A stretch of 33,040 nucleotides of DNA from Alphaproteobacteria bacterium (GTDB lineage: Bacteria > Pseudomonadota > Alphaproteobacteria > SMXS01), in the NCBI GenBank assembly GCA_028284945.1, contig JANQQJ010000027.1, positions 1 through 33,040 of the forward strand, read 5' to 3'. Positions 25,934 through 32,193 of the stretch are shown here, one piece after another. A program made the translations under genes and the position numbers. The number at the start of each line of letters is the position of its first letter. Position 1 is the stretch's first letter. Under the pieces are notes generated by a model. The model did not search any database, was not told the DNA's origin, and saw only the letters and a program-made list of their open reading frames with translations.

Positions 25934-26317
25934 CTATTGCGTTGTGACCGTGAACGCTTCCTGGACTTGCAGGCGGCTCAGACTGTCGAGCGAGAAGTGC
26001 CCTTTGATGACATAGGTGTGCCCCGTATCCAGGCGGCCCGTGCCCCACAATTTGTTGATTGCGCGGGCGTCGTCGAAATAAACCTGACAATTGTCGGCAT
26101 GGGATCTGTACCAGCCGCCACGGCAATGAAACTGCTTTGTGGCGCCAACGGAGACGGTACCCTGATCTGCTGGCCCCAGCCGGACAAAATCGTTTTGTGA
26201 ATGCACGGTAACCCGCACTTCTATGTTGGTCTGGTTGTTGATGCTGAAGTAACTGTCTGAAAGCGCAGGAGATGTCGTCAACACCAGGCAGGCGGCGAGT
26301 GCGAAAATGCCTTTCAT
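25934..26317 (-). CDS. Small secreted protein of unknown function
   Basis: I do not recognise this 127-residue protein. It begins with a clear Sec signal peptide (M-K-G, then hydrophobic residues 4-16, cleavage after S-P-A-L-S). The mature part is mostly predicted strands: S-Y-F-S-I-N-N-Q-T-N-I-E-V-R-V-T-V-H, a central F-H-C-R-G-G-W-Y-R with a second cysteine at H-A-D-N-C (likely a disulfide), and a terminal T-Y-V-I-K-G-H-F-S-L segment. It would fold as a small periplasmic beta domain. It lies between the VOC gene and purB, same strand, 33 and 50 bases away, so it may be co-transcribed with either. Confidence 0.6.
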   Translation of the reverse strand: MKGIFALAACLVLTTSPALSDSYFSINNQTNIEVRVTVHSQNDFVRLGPADQGTVSVGATKQFHCRGGWYRSHADNCQVYFDDARAINKLWGTGRLDTGHTYVIKGHFSLDSLSRLQVQEAFTVTTQ

Positions 26318-26350
26318 GTGAACCTCGTCAAGAAACGGAAGAACGCGAAG

Positions 26351-26893
26351 TTAGAGACCGGCAACATCCCACGGGATGATCAGGTCCTTCCCGTCCCAGT
26401 TTGTCGCCGCGTCGCGCGTGACCTGATACATGGTGCGGACAATGTCGGCATCCGGGTACAGCTCGATCATGTGGCCGAGCGGGTCGCGCGCGTCGATGTA
26501 ACAGAATTTCTCACCCACAGCCTCGAACTCGCTGGCGACTTCATAGCCTTCGGCGACAAACGCGTCGCGCTCTTTTGCGTAATCGTTGCAGAAGATCGCG
26601 ATGTGGTGAAAGCCTTCCTGGCCATTGGGATACATATCGTGGAACGCGCTGGGCGTCGTCGAGACCGGCTGCACCAGTTCGATATTGAGATCGCCGGACT
26701 GCACGAACACGCCGCGAATTTCGATGGGCGCTTCCGGCTTGCCGCGATGGACATGATCGTTGAGCGAACTCACCGCGCCGCCCAGGAACGGGCCGATGCC
26801 GTAAAATTTGTGCATGCGTTCGCACGCGGCTTCCAGATCGCGCACCACATAGCAATTCTGGATGATCTCGGCATTTTTCATCAATGTCGTCAT
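26351..26893 (-). CDS. VOC (glyoxalase/dioxygenase fold) family protein
   Basis: The 180-residue protein has a vicinal-oxygen-chelate fold: the N-terminal Q-N-C-Y-V-V-R-D-L-E-A-A-C-E-R, a central E-L-V-Q-P strand, G-F-H-H-I-A-I-F with a metal-ligand histidine, and a late D-P-L-G-H-M-I-E-L with a metal-ligand glutamate. It would bind a divalent metal and may cleave, isomerise or epimerise a substrate derived from the Rieske oxygenase product. ATG at 26893 is used; an ATG at 26881 is a possible alternative. The frame continues to 27433 but as a shadow of the oxygenase gene. It follows that gene by 19 bases and is probably co-transcribed. Confidence 0.8.
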   Translation of the reverse strand: MTTLMKNAEIIQNCYVVRDLEAACERMHKFYGIGPFLGGAVSSLNDHVHRGKPEAPIEIRGVFVQSGDLNIELVQPVSTTPSAFHDMYPNGQEGFHHIAIFCNDYAKERDAFVAEGYEVASEFEAVGEKFCYIDARDPLGHMIELYPDADIVRTMYQVTRDAATNWDGKDLIIPWDVAGL

Positions 26894-26912
26894 GGCGTCC
26901 TGGTCTCCGCGC

Positions 26913-28283
26913 TTACTTGGCGATGTATTTGTCGATGATGCTGTGAATGAAACGCGGCCGCGATTCCATATAGCTGGAATAGGTCTGCGCGCCCTTGTCG
27001 CTGGTGTACATGCCTTCACGTTGCCAGCGCATGATATTCGTATCCTGATCGAACAGCAGGCCGAACCCCGGGTCCATGCCGGGCACGTCCTGATAGGACT
27101 CATCCTCGGCCACGAAGACCACGTCGGCCGGTTCCGGCATCGCGCCGTCTTTGGGGGCAGGCCGCATGAACATGATGTCGAACAGGCAGCGGTCGGGGTC
27201 GTTGCCCAAGGGCCGATACTGATAGAGCACCCGAAGTGAGATGCCCGCAAAAACGAACAGGTTTGGAAACACGGTATATTTGATCGAGTCGATGATCTCG
27301 CCGGTCGACAGGTGGGAGAGGTCAAGCCCGAAGTCTTCCATGAAACTTTCGCGCATCTGCTTGACCAGCACGGAGCGGGCGGTTTCGCCGTCAGGGACTT
27401 TGGGCCGCTCGTCCCCGACGGTCGTGCTGTCACCCATCAGCATGCCATCGAGAATTTCCTGCTCCGACAGAATGACGCTGCCACGATTGCTGGGTACACC
27501 AAGGCCGACAATGTCGCGGCTGACATGATCGCCGAAAATATCATGTTGGCCATAGGCCGCCGTGCCAGATACCTGCGGGTGCACCATCGGCCCGTGATAG
27601 CCTTCGATGAAGGCTTCCTGGGCGGCCTTCCAGTTGCAGGCCAGCTCCTTGCGGGCATGGACGCTGGTATACCAGCCGGAGAAATCCCAGTTTTTGAAGT
27701 GCTCGGGCATCACTTCCAGATAGTCCAGCAACGGCGGTGCTTCCCGATCCATATTGATGAAGACCAGCGTGTTCCAGGTCTCGACCCGAACTTCGCGCAG
27801 ACTGTTGGCCTCCCAGTCCAGATGATCGAACTCCCAGGAACACGGCACCTTTTGCAGGACGCCGGTCAGGTCCCACGTCCAGCCGTGATAGGGACATTGG
27901 ATATGGGGTGCGTTACCGCTCGTATCGGATGGTTTCAGCTTGGTGCCGCGATGCATGCAGGAATTGAAAAAGCCCTTGATTGACCCGCTTTCGGTGCGCA
28001 CCAACAGAATAGAATACTGGCCAATATCGTAGACGTAGTAGTCGCCAGGCTCTGATATGTGCTCCTCACGGCAGGCGAACTGCCAGACCTTACGCCAGAC
28101 CTTTTCCATCTCCAGCGCAAAAAAGTCGCGGGACATGTAGCGGTCCAGCGGCACGTCGTCCATCGGCTGGTCGATGTTGGACTGCAACCGCAGCACGTCT
28201 GCTGCATCGCCATCCCGGTCCAACACATCCTGATAAGACTGTCCCAAATCGTGGACGGCATTCTTCGGCACTTCGACGTTCAT
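26913..28283 (-). CDS. Rieske aromatic ring-hydroxylating dioxygenase, alpha subunit
   Basis: The 456-residue oxygenase component has a Rieske [2Fe-2S] domain (C109-M-H111 ... C130-P-Y-H133) and a catalytic SRPBCC domain with the mononuclear iron site E-A-F-I-E-G-Y-H230-G-P-M-V-H235. A third, acidic ligand is likely in the F-D-Q-D segment near residue 420. It should dihydroxylate or monooxygenate an aromatic or related substrate using electrons from a separate reductase, which is not encoded in this window. No beta subunit gene is adjacent. GGGGGAG precedes the ATG. The VOC gene follows. The substrate cannot be deduced. Confidence 0.9.
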   Translation of the reverse strand: MNVEVPKNAVHDLGQSYQDVLDRDGDAADVLRLQSNIDQPMDDVPLDRYMSRDFFALEMEKVWRKVWQFACREEHISEPGDYYVYDIGQYSILLVRTESGSIKGFFNSCMHRGTKLKPSDTSGNAPHIQCPYHGWTWDLTGVLQKVPCSWEFDHLDWEANSLREVRVETWNTLVFINMDREAPPLLDYLEVMPEHFKNWDFSGWYTSVHARKELACNWKAAQEAFIEGYHGPMVHPQVSGTAAYGQHDIFGDHVSRDIVGLGVPSNRGSVILSEQEILDGMLMGDSTTVGDERPKVPDGETARSVLVKQMRESFMEDFGLDLSHLSTGEIIDSIKYTVFPNLFVFAGISLRVLYQYRPLGNDPDRCLFDIMFMRPAPKDGAMPEPADVVFVAEDESYQDVPGMDPGFGLLFDQDTNIMRWQREGMYTSDKGAQTYSSYMESRPRFIHSIIDKYIAK

Positions 28284-28291
28284 CTTGCTCC

Positions 28292-28340
28292 CCCAATCTG
28301 AACTTCGGCGTGGATTGCAACAATCATACCGCAGATTGGG
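28292..28340. repeat. Nested inverted repeat upstream of the Rieske oxygenase gene
   Basis: CCCAATCTG (28292-28300) and CAGATTGGG (28332-28340) are a perfect nine-base inverted repeat. Inside is GATTG-CAA-CAATC (28313-28325). On the minus-strand mRNA the arm nearest the ATG runs into the ribosome binding site GGGGGAG, so the structure could be an operator or a translational hairpin. Confidence 0.6.
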
Positions 28341-28367
28341 AAGCCGTGCAGGGCCTCTGTTGTCCGA

Positions 28368-29177
28368 CTAACCTGTCGCGGAAATCGCGATGGCTTCCAG
28401 CGGCATGGTGCAGGGCTCGGGGCCAAATGCTTTCAATAACGCTTTAAAGACGGCCGCCTCGATCTCTGCCGGGTCGGCGCCTTCTCGTCTGACTTCATCG
28501 ATGGTCGGGTTACCGTTTACGATTCCGCGGGCGAAGCTGGCGACGGAGGGAATGGATCTTTGGGTCGGTAGCCGCTCGATTTCGACGCCGCTGAAGCCAG
28601 CTTCATTCAACGCGTTTTGGATGACATCTGTATCGGCATAGCTGAACGGGACCTTGTAGAAGCCTGGGGGATCGCCCTTGAAGAAACCGGCGATGGTCTC
28701 ATGGGCGACCTCGGCGAATGGGTTTTCGGCAAAGCTCCCCCACACGTTGAACACGTATCGGCCCCCGGGCCGCAGGACCCTATGCACCTCTGAGTATGAG
28801 CGCGCCTTGTCAGGGAAGAACATCACGCCGAATTGGCAGGCAACCAAATCAAACGCGCCGTCGCCAAAAGGCAGGTCCGTTGCATCGACGGCACGGAAGG
28901 AAACATTCTCGCCGGGCTCGAATTTCGCCTGGGCGACGGTCAGCATGGCATCATTCAGGTCTGTCGCCATGATGTGGCTGTCGGCAGGAATCGCGTCCCG
29001 CAGCTGTCGGGTCAGAATGCCGGTGCCCGCGGCGAGTTCCAGTACTGTGCCGGGCCGGCTTTCGGCGGCCCGTCTGGCCATGTCAGCGGCATAGTCGACA
29101 AACATAACCGGGCCAAGGTCTTCATCATAATGCTGCGGAATTGACCCAACGAATTGCGCGTGTTCTGTCACGTCCAT
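28368..29177 (-). CDS. Class I SAM-dependent methyltransferase
   Basis: The 269-residue protein has a typical class I methyltransferase domain: SAM motif I as V-L-E-L-A-A-G-T-G-I-L-T (about residues 46-57), post-I acidic residue in A-T-D-L-N-D-A-M, motif II as D-A-T-D-L-P-F-G-D-G-A-F-D-L-V, and V-L-R-P-G-G-R-Y-V-F-N-V-W-G. That combination matches the UbiE/Methyltransf_11 group. The substrate is unknown. The ATG at 29177 is chosen because AAGGAG lies immediately upstream; the frame continues to 29312 without family similarity. It lies upstream of the Rieske gene on the same strand, 84 bases away, and may belong to the same catabolic group. Confidence 0.85.
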   Translation of the reverse strand: MDVTEHAQFVGSIPQHYDEDLGPVMFVDYAADMARRAAESRPGTVLELAAGTGILTRQLRDAIPADSHIMATDLNDAMLTVAQAKFEPGENVSFRAVDATDLPFGDGAFDLVACQFGVMFFPDKARSYSEVHRVLRPGGRYVFNVWGSFAENPFAEVAHETIAGFFKGDPPGFYKVPFSYADTDVIQNALNEAGFSGVEIERLPTQRSIPSVASFARGIVNGNPTIDEVRREGADPAEIEAAVFKALLKAFGPEPCTMPLEAIAISATG

Positions 29178-29329
29178 ATCTCCTTGCGGTAGGTAATCTG
29201 TGGCGGTGTTTATGGCATGCTCAGCCGTTTCGTTTTGTGACGCACGGCACGGTCTGCGATGGCTTGCGCGGCCGTTGTTCAGATGGTCTATAACCCTCCC
29301 AACGCTAAGCAACGCATCAGGAGTGCATC

Positions 29330-29794
29330 ATGGAGACCATCGGTCTGGGACTTTACTTCGAGGACATGCCGGAAGGCCGGCAGTTCAAAACGCTGGGCCG
29401 CTCGGTCACAGAGGCTGACATCGTCAATTTCGTCGGCGCCACGGGCATGGGCGAGGTGCTGTTTATCAATCTCGACTATCTGGAGAATGAGACTCAGTTT
29501 GACGACCGGCTGGTGCCAGGGGCGCTGGTGCTGGCCAATGCCGAAGGTCAGGTGATGCAGTATTCGTTGCAGAAGACCGGCATCGCCTTTCTGGGCATGG
29601 AAATGAATATCGAGGGACCGGTCTTCGCTGGCGACACGCTCTATGTCGAGGTGGAGGTCGTCGAATCACGCCGCTCGAAAAGCCAACCGGAACGCGCGCT
29701 GGTCCGCACCCGCAACACGGTCAAGAATCAGGACGGCAAGACCGTGATGGTCTACACCCCGCTGCGTATGATGAAGTGCCGGGATGCTGGTTGA
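29330..29794 (+). CDS. MaoC-like hot-dog domain protein, probably without the usual catalytic dyad
   Basis: The 154-residue protein aligns by eye with MaoC hydratases: a strand G-R-S-V-T-E-A-D-I-V-N-F-V-G-A-T-G, a helix with L-V-P-G-A-L-V-L-A-N-A-E-G, and strands D-T-L-Y-V-E-V-E-V-V-E-S-R and V-R-T-R-N-T-V-K-N-Q-D-G. The region that normally reads G-D-x-N-P-x-H reads G-M-G-E-V-L-F-I-N here, so the catalytic Asp and His appear to be replaced. It may bind an acyl-CoA without hydrating it. AGGAG precedes the ATG. It is divergent from the methyltransferase. Confidence 0.78.
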   Translation: METIGLGLYFEDMPEGRQFKTLGRSVTEADIVNFVGATGMGEVLFINLDYLENETQFDDRLVPGALVLANAEGQVMQYSLQKTGIAFLGMEMNIEGPVFAGDTLYVEVEVVESRRSKSQPERALVRTRNTVKNQDGKTVMVYTPLRMMKCRDAG

Positions 29795-29813
29795 TCCTTA
29801 GTGCTGTGAGGGC

Positions 29814-30020
29814 CTAAAGGTCTTCCTCTAGAATCGACATATTGAGTGAAAACGAAATATCGCCGTCATCATCGTCGCGGAAGATGATGGCGAGGAACTC
29901 GCCGTTGATGCTCATTTCCGACGGGCCTTCGGGCCGCTCTGGCGGCGCAAGATCGATATTGTCGTTTCCAAAGGTCTTGCGCAGATAGGCCTGAACGCGC
30001 GCGATATCGTTGGGCTGCAT
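29814..30020 (-). CDS. DUF3126 family protein
   Basis: The 68-residue small protein matches DUF3126, an alphaproteobacterial family of unknown function: I-A-R-V-Q-A-Y-L-R-K-T-F-G-N near the start, G-E-F-L-A-I-I-F-R-D-D-D-D-G-D-I-S-F in the middle, and the conserved end M-S-I-L-E-E-D-L. The frame is open to 30230, but the ATG at 30020 is used because GGGAG lies six bases upstream, and the longer part is not family-like. It is convergent with the MaoC-like gene. It marks the conserved chromosome flank of the AT-richer segment that carries the reverse transcriptase. Confidence 0.85.
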   Translation of the reverse strand: MQPNDIARVQAYLRKTFGNDNIDLAPPERPEGPSEMSINGEFLAIIFRDDDDGDISFSLNMSILEEDL

Positions 30021-30210
30021 AGTCATCTCCCGTATTCTGTGGCCATGAGGTAGCAGAGCCGGGCCGCGGGGAAAAGGGAGGATATCAGGATGGAATTCTA
30101 TTGGTGTAGTTTCTGGGTGTGCCGTGTGGGTCCGACTGGCAAGTAAGGCGGAGAAACTTTGATATCCCAATTCGCAACAAACATTACTAGGCAATTTGTT
30201 GTCTAGGCTG
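30021..30210. other. Gap between the DUF3126 gene and the reverse transcriptase
   Basis: No gene is seen. The base composition becomes clearly more AT-rich after about 30090. A CAACAAA/TTTGTTG inverted repeat (30175-30181 and 30195-30201) lies 10 bases after the reverse transcriptase stop, with a CTAGGC direct repeat across its right side. Confidence 0.5.
30175..30201 (-). terminator. Possible transcript-end hairpin after the reverse transcriptase
   Basis: On the minus strand CAACAAA and TTTGTTG pair perfectly around 13 bases, starting 10 bases after the stop. There is no strong U-run, so termination is uncertain. Confidence 0.25.
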
Positions 30211-31692
30211 TCACTTTGTGTGTGCAACAATCCGTTTCTTACTGGGGCCCTTCTTTCGCCGTTCTAGTGCGCGCATAAGCTCCATTTTCGCGCGGTTTAG
30301 GATGATTTCTTTATGCCCCGATATCTGATGAGTAATGCCCTGGCCAAGTGGTTCCATCAATTTCGTAGCGCGGTTTGCGTAAGTCCAAAAAGTCCAATTT
30401 CTATAGTCTTGGTATTTTTCCTCAAATCGCTCTACCCGTCCGAATGCCTTAACCAACTCTTCCAAGTTCATTTTCGTCCAAAGGTCTGCCAGATCCTTAT
30501 CTGGATAACGGCGTGCGACTGACACAGCCTCTCTTCGAGCGCGTCTTGCTACCTTCCGATACAGGTTCGACATTGTACGGTCGCGTAGATAGACCTTTCG
30601 ACCGTCAAATCGAAACCCTAGGTACTCAAGGCCGTCTGGGCCGTTGTCACCAGAAGGTCGTGTACTACCTTGCTGGCCATGATTGACTTCAAAACTGAGA
30701 ATGTCGGTCTTTGAGCTGTTAATTCTGATTTCGTCACCGTACTCTTCGATTTCATCAGATACCTTAGACGCAAACGCTTCGGCGGACTTTGGCGATATTG
30801 GAAGGACGAAAAGCAAGTCGTCGGAGTAGCGCCAGTAATGGCCGCCTAACTCGGAAGCAGTCCTGTGAGCCCAAGTGTCGAAGTCGATTAGGTACAGGTT
30901 GGCCAGCAAGTCTGAAATTGGGGCGCCCTGAGGAATGCCGTAGGGCTTGTGGTTTTGCTGGATCAGTGACTTTTGACCGTCCCCACCCGCAACAATGTTG
31001 CGAAACTCCTTTCCCGTGCAAAGCAGTTTCGGAATCTGTCCGAGCGGCGTAACGAACCCCTCTACGGTTTTGCCTGATCTTGTGCGCCACTTTGGTGCAA
31101 TGTGCCCTAAGCGGCGATAAAGTTCGTCTTGCATGACGAAGGCGTAAGTAGTGACAGCCTTGAAGACTTGAAAATGGTCGGGGGGCAGTTTCGCTTCGCC
31201 CAACAACTTGCACCAGAGCGATTTGAGTCTCCGATGGTCGAGCTTCTCGAAGTACTTGCTAATGTCCAGCGATATTGTCGCGCAGTCCCCAAGCTCGCGT
31301 ATGCGTTCAAATGCATCATACGCGAAATGAATATTTGATTTTCCACCAGTGCAATCGGATAGCGGGATTGATCGGTACGCAAGGACACAGTCTTGTAGGC
31401 CTCTATCGCGAAGTTCGGCTTCGTAGAGATTCGATAAAGTGGAGCGATAGCGGGCAAAGATCGCAGCGTCCCGATGAGCCGCATAGCGGAGTTTCCTGCT
31501 CTTTGGTTTACCCTGTTCGCCTTTTTGTGCGAACTTGTTCCAGCTCTGGTCGAAGCGTATAAACGGAAAAAACGGATGCTTTGCGACCTGATCCGGGTCA
31601 TTTGCGAGTGCCGCGGCGGCATCGGCAGTGAGCACTGGGTCAAAGTGGGGATACTGCTTTAAATCGCGTTCCCTAGGTTGCCATTCCTCCAA
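30211..31692 (-). CDS. Reverse transcriptase, probable antiviral (DRT/UG-Abi type)
   Basis: The 493-residue protein has a full RT palm: motif A with L-D-I-S-K-Y-F-E-K-L-D-H (catalytic Asp143), motif B G-I-P-Q-G-A-P-I-S-D-L-L-A-N (252 on), motif C R-Y-S-D-D-L-L-F (YSDD 289-292), a K-T-D-I-L-S-F motif D region, and L-E-Y-L-G-F motif E (355 on), then a basic, Trp/Arg-rich helical C-terminus. The N-terminus (H-P-F-F-P-F-I-R, R-Y-A-A-H-R-D-A-A-I-F) has the pattern I associate with defence-associated DRT enzymes. No maturase domain, retron NAxxH motif or DGR S-Q motif is seen. Start: TTG at 31692 is preferred because AAGGAGGG lies nine bases upstream; GTG at 31758 is the alternative. No partner protein gene is adjacent. 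Codon use is visibly more AT-rich than in its neighbours, suggesting transfer. Type (DRT2-, DRT9-like or other) is inference. Confidence 0.88.
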   Translation of the reverse strand: MEEWQPRERDLKQYPHFDPVLTADAAAALANDPDQVAKHPFFPFIRFDQSWNKFAQKGEQGKPKSRKLRYAAHRDAAIFARYRSTLSNLYEAELRDRGLQDCVLAYRSIPLSDCTGGKSNIHFAYDAFERIRELGDCATISLDISKYFEKLDHRRLKSLWCKLLGEAKLPPDHFQVFKAVTTYAFVMQDELYRRLGHIAPKWRTRSGKTVEGFVTPLGQIPKLLCTGKEFRNIVAGGDGQKSLIQQNHKPYGIPQGAPISDLLANLYLIDFDTWAHRTASELGGHYWRYSDDLLFVLPISPKSAEAFASKVSDEIEEYGDEIRINSSKTDILSFEVNHGQQGSTRPSGDNGPDGLEYLGFRFDGRKVYLRDRTMSNLYRKVARRARREAVSVARRYPDKDLADLWTKMNLEELVKAFGRVERFEEKYQDYRNWTFWTYANRATKLMEPLGQGITHQISGHKEIILNRAKMELMRALERRKKGPSKKRIVAHTK

Positions 31693-32038
31693 TTCTTTTG
31701 GCCCTCCTTCGAGAGGGGGCGGCGAACACCGGTGCCTCCGGTTATGCCACCGCCCCACACTGCTATTACGAGGTTCTTGCGGACCTCTGGATCGGCATCT
31801 TCTATCGACCTAACGGTATATAATGTCTTGAGAGCGCTTGGCGCTCCTTACATCCGGCAGCAACGAGGAATTGCGGAGATCACTATGGACCTACTCATGC
31901 AACTCGCCGAAGTCATATTCGGAGTTGACAGTTACAACCGTGTCTCCGTGCCCCCAAAACGCGAGCGCCATCGTGCACGGATATCGTCCGATTAAATCCG
32001 ACGATCAACTCGAGGTGGTGATGCTTTCAAATACTTCA
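31693..32038 (-). ncRNA. Candidate structured non-coding RNA / leader upstream of the reverse transcriptase
   Basis: Between a putative promoter (about 32073-32045) and the reverse transcriptase there are some 346 bases without a convincing gene but with a series of hairpins on the minus-strand transcript. These are ATCGTC/GACGAT with inner GAT/ATC (32005-31983), CGGAG/CTCCG (31948-31920), GAGCGC-CAA-GCGCTC (31846-31832), GAGGT/ACCTC (31787-31770), GGGGCGG/CCGCCCC enclosing ACCGG/CCGGT (31756-31716), and CCCTCT-CGAA-GGAGGG (31717-31702), which hides the ribosome binding site. A template RNA directly upstream of the enzyme is the known layout of DRT2- and DRT9-like systems. Its ends and any cDNA product are unproven. 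Confidence 0.4.
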
Positions 32039-32044
32039 AGATCG

Positions 32045-32074
32045 AAATAATTATTTTTGTCTTTGACGGTCAAA
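32045..32074 (-). promoter_or_regulatory. Putative promoter of the reverse transcriptase leader
   Basis: On the minus strand TTGACC (32073-32068) is followed after 17 bases by TTATTT (32050-32045), inside AAAAATAATTATTT, a strongly AT-rich spot in a GC-rich genome. The -35 overlaps the palindrome TTTGAC-C-GTCAAA (32074-32062). Confidence 0.4.
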
Positions 32075-32091
32075 TGGCAGAAGCATAGCCA
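32063..32091 (+). promoter_or_regulatory. Putative divergent promoter toward the crotonase gene
   Basis: TTGACG (32063-32068) with a weak TAGCCA -10 (32086-32091) after 17 bases. It shares the palindromic -35 region with the reverse transcriptase promoter on the other strand. Confidence 0.25.
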
Positions 32092-32193
32092 GCAAAGAAT
32101 TAGCGTATCGAACCCTTCCGTCGCGTCACCCTTGCCCCGCACGTCAATCTCTTTAAACTGCGCGTCCTTACGTCAGGGGAGAGTGGGGCAGCT

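Noticed and set aside
25293-26015. 240-codon plus-strand frame opposite purB
   Set aside because: Shadow of purB and the secreted protein; purB has full family motifs.
30211-31758. Retron, group II intron or diversity-generating retroelement origin of the RT
   Set aside because: No NAxxH retron motif, no maturase/HNH region or domain V-like RNA, and motif B reads QGAPISD rather than the S-Q form of DGR enzymes; no template/variable repeat pair was seen.
31678-31995. 105-codon plus-strand frame in the RT leader as an ordinary gene
   Set aside because: It starts with TTG without a ribosome binding site, is antisense to the RT start and leader, and matches no family I know; kept only as a stop-free-frame observation.
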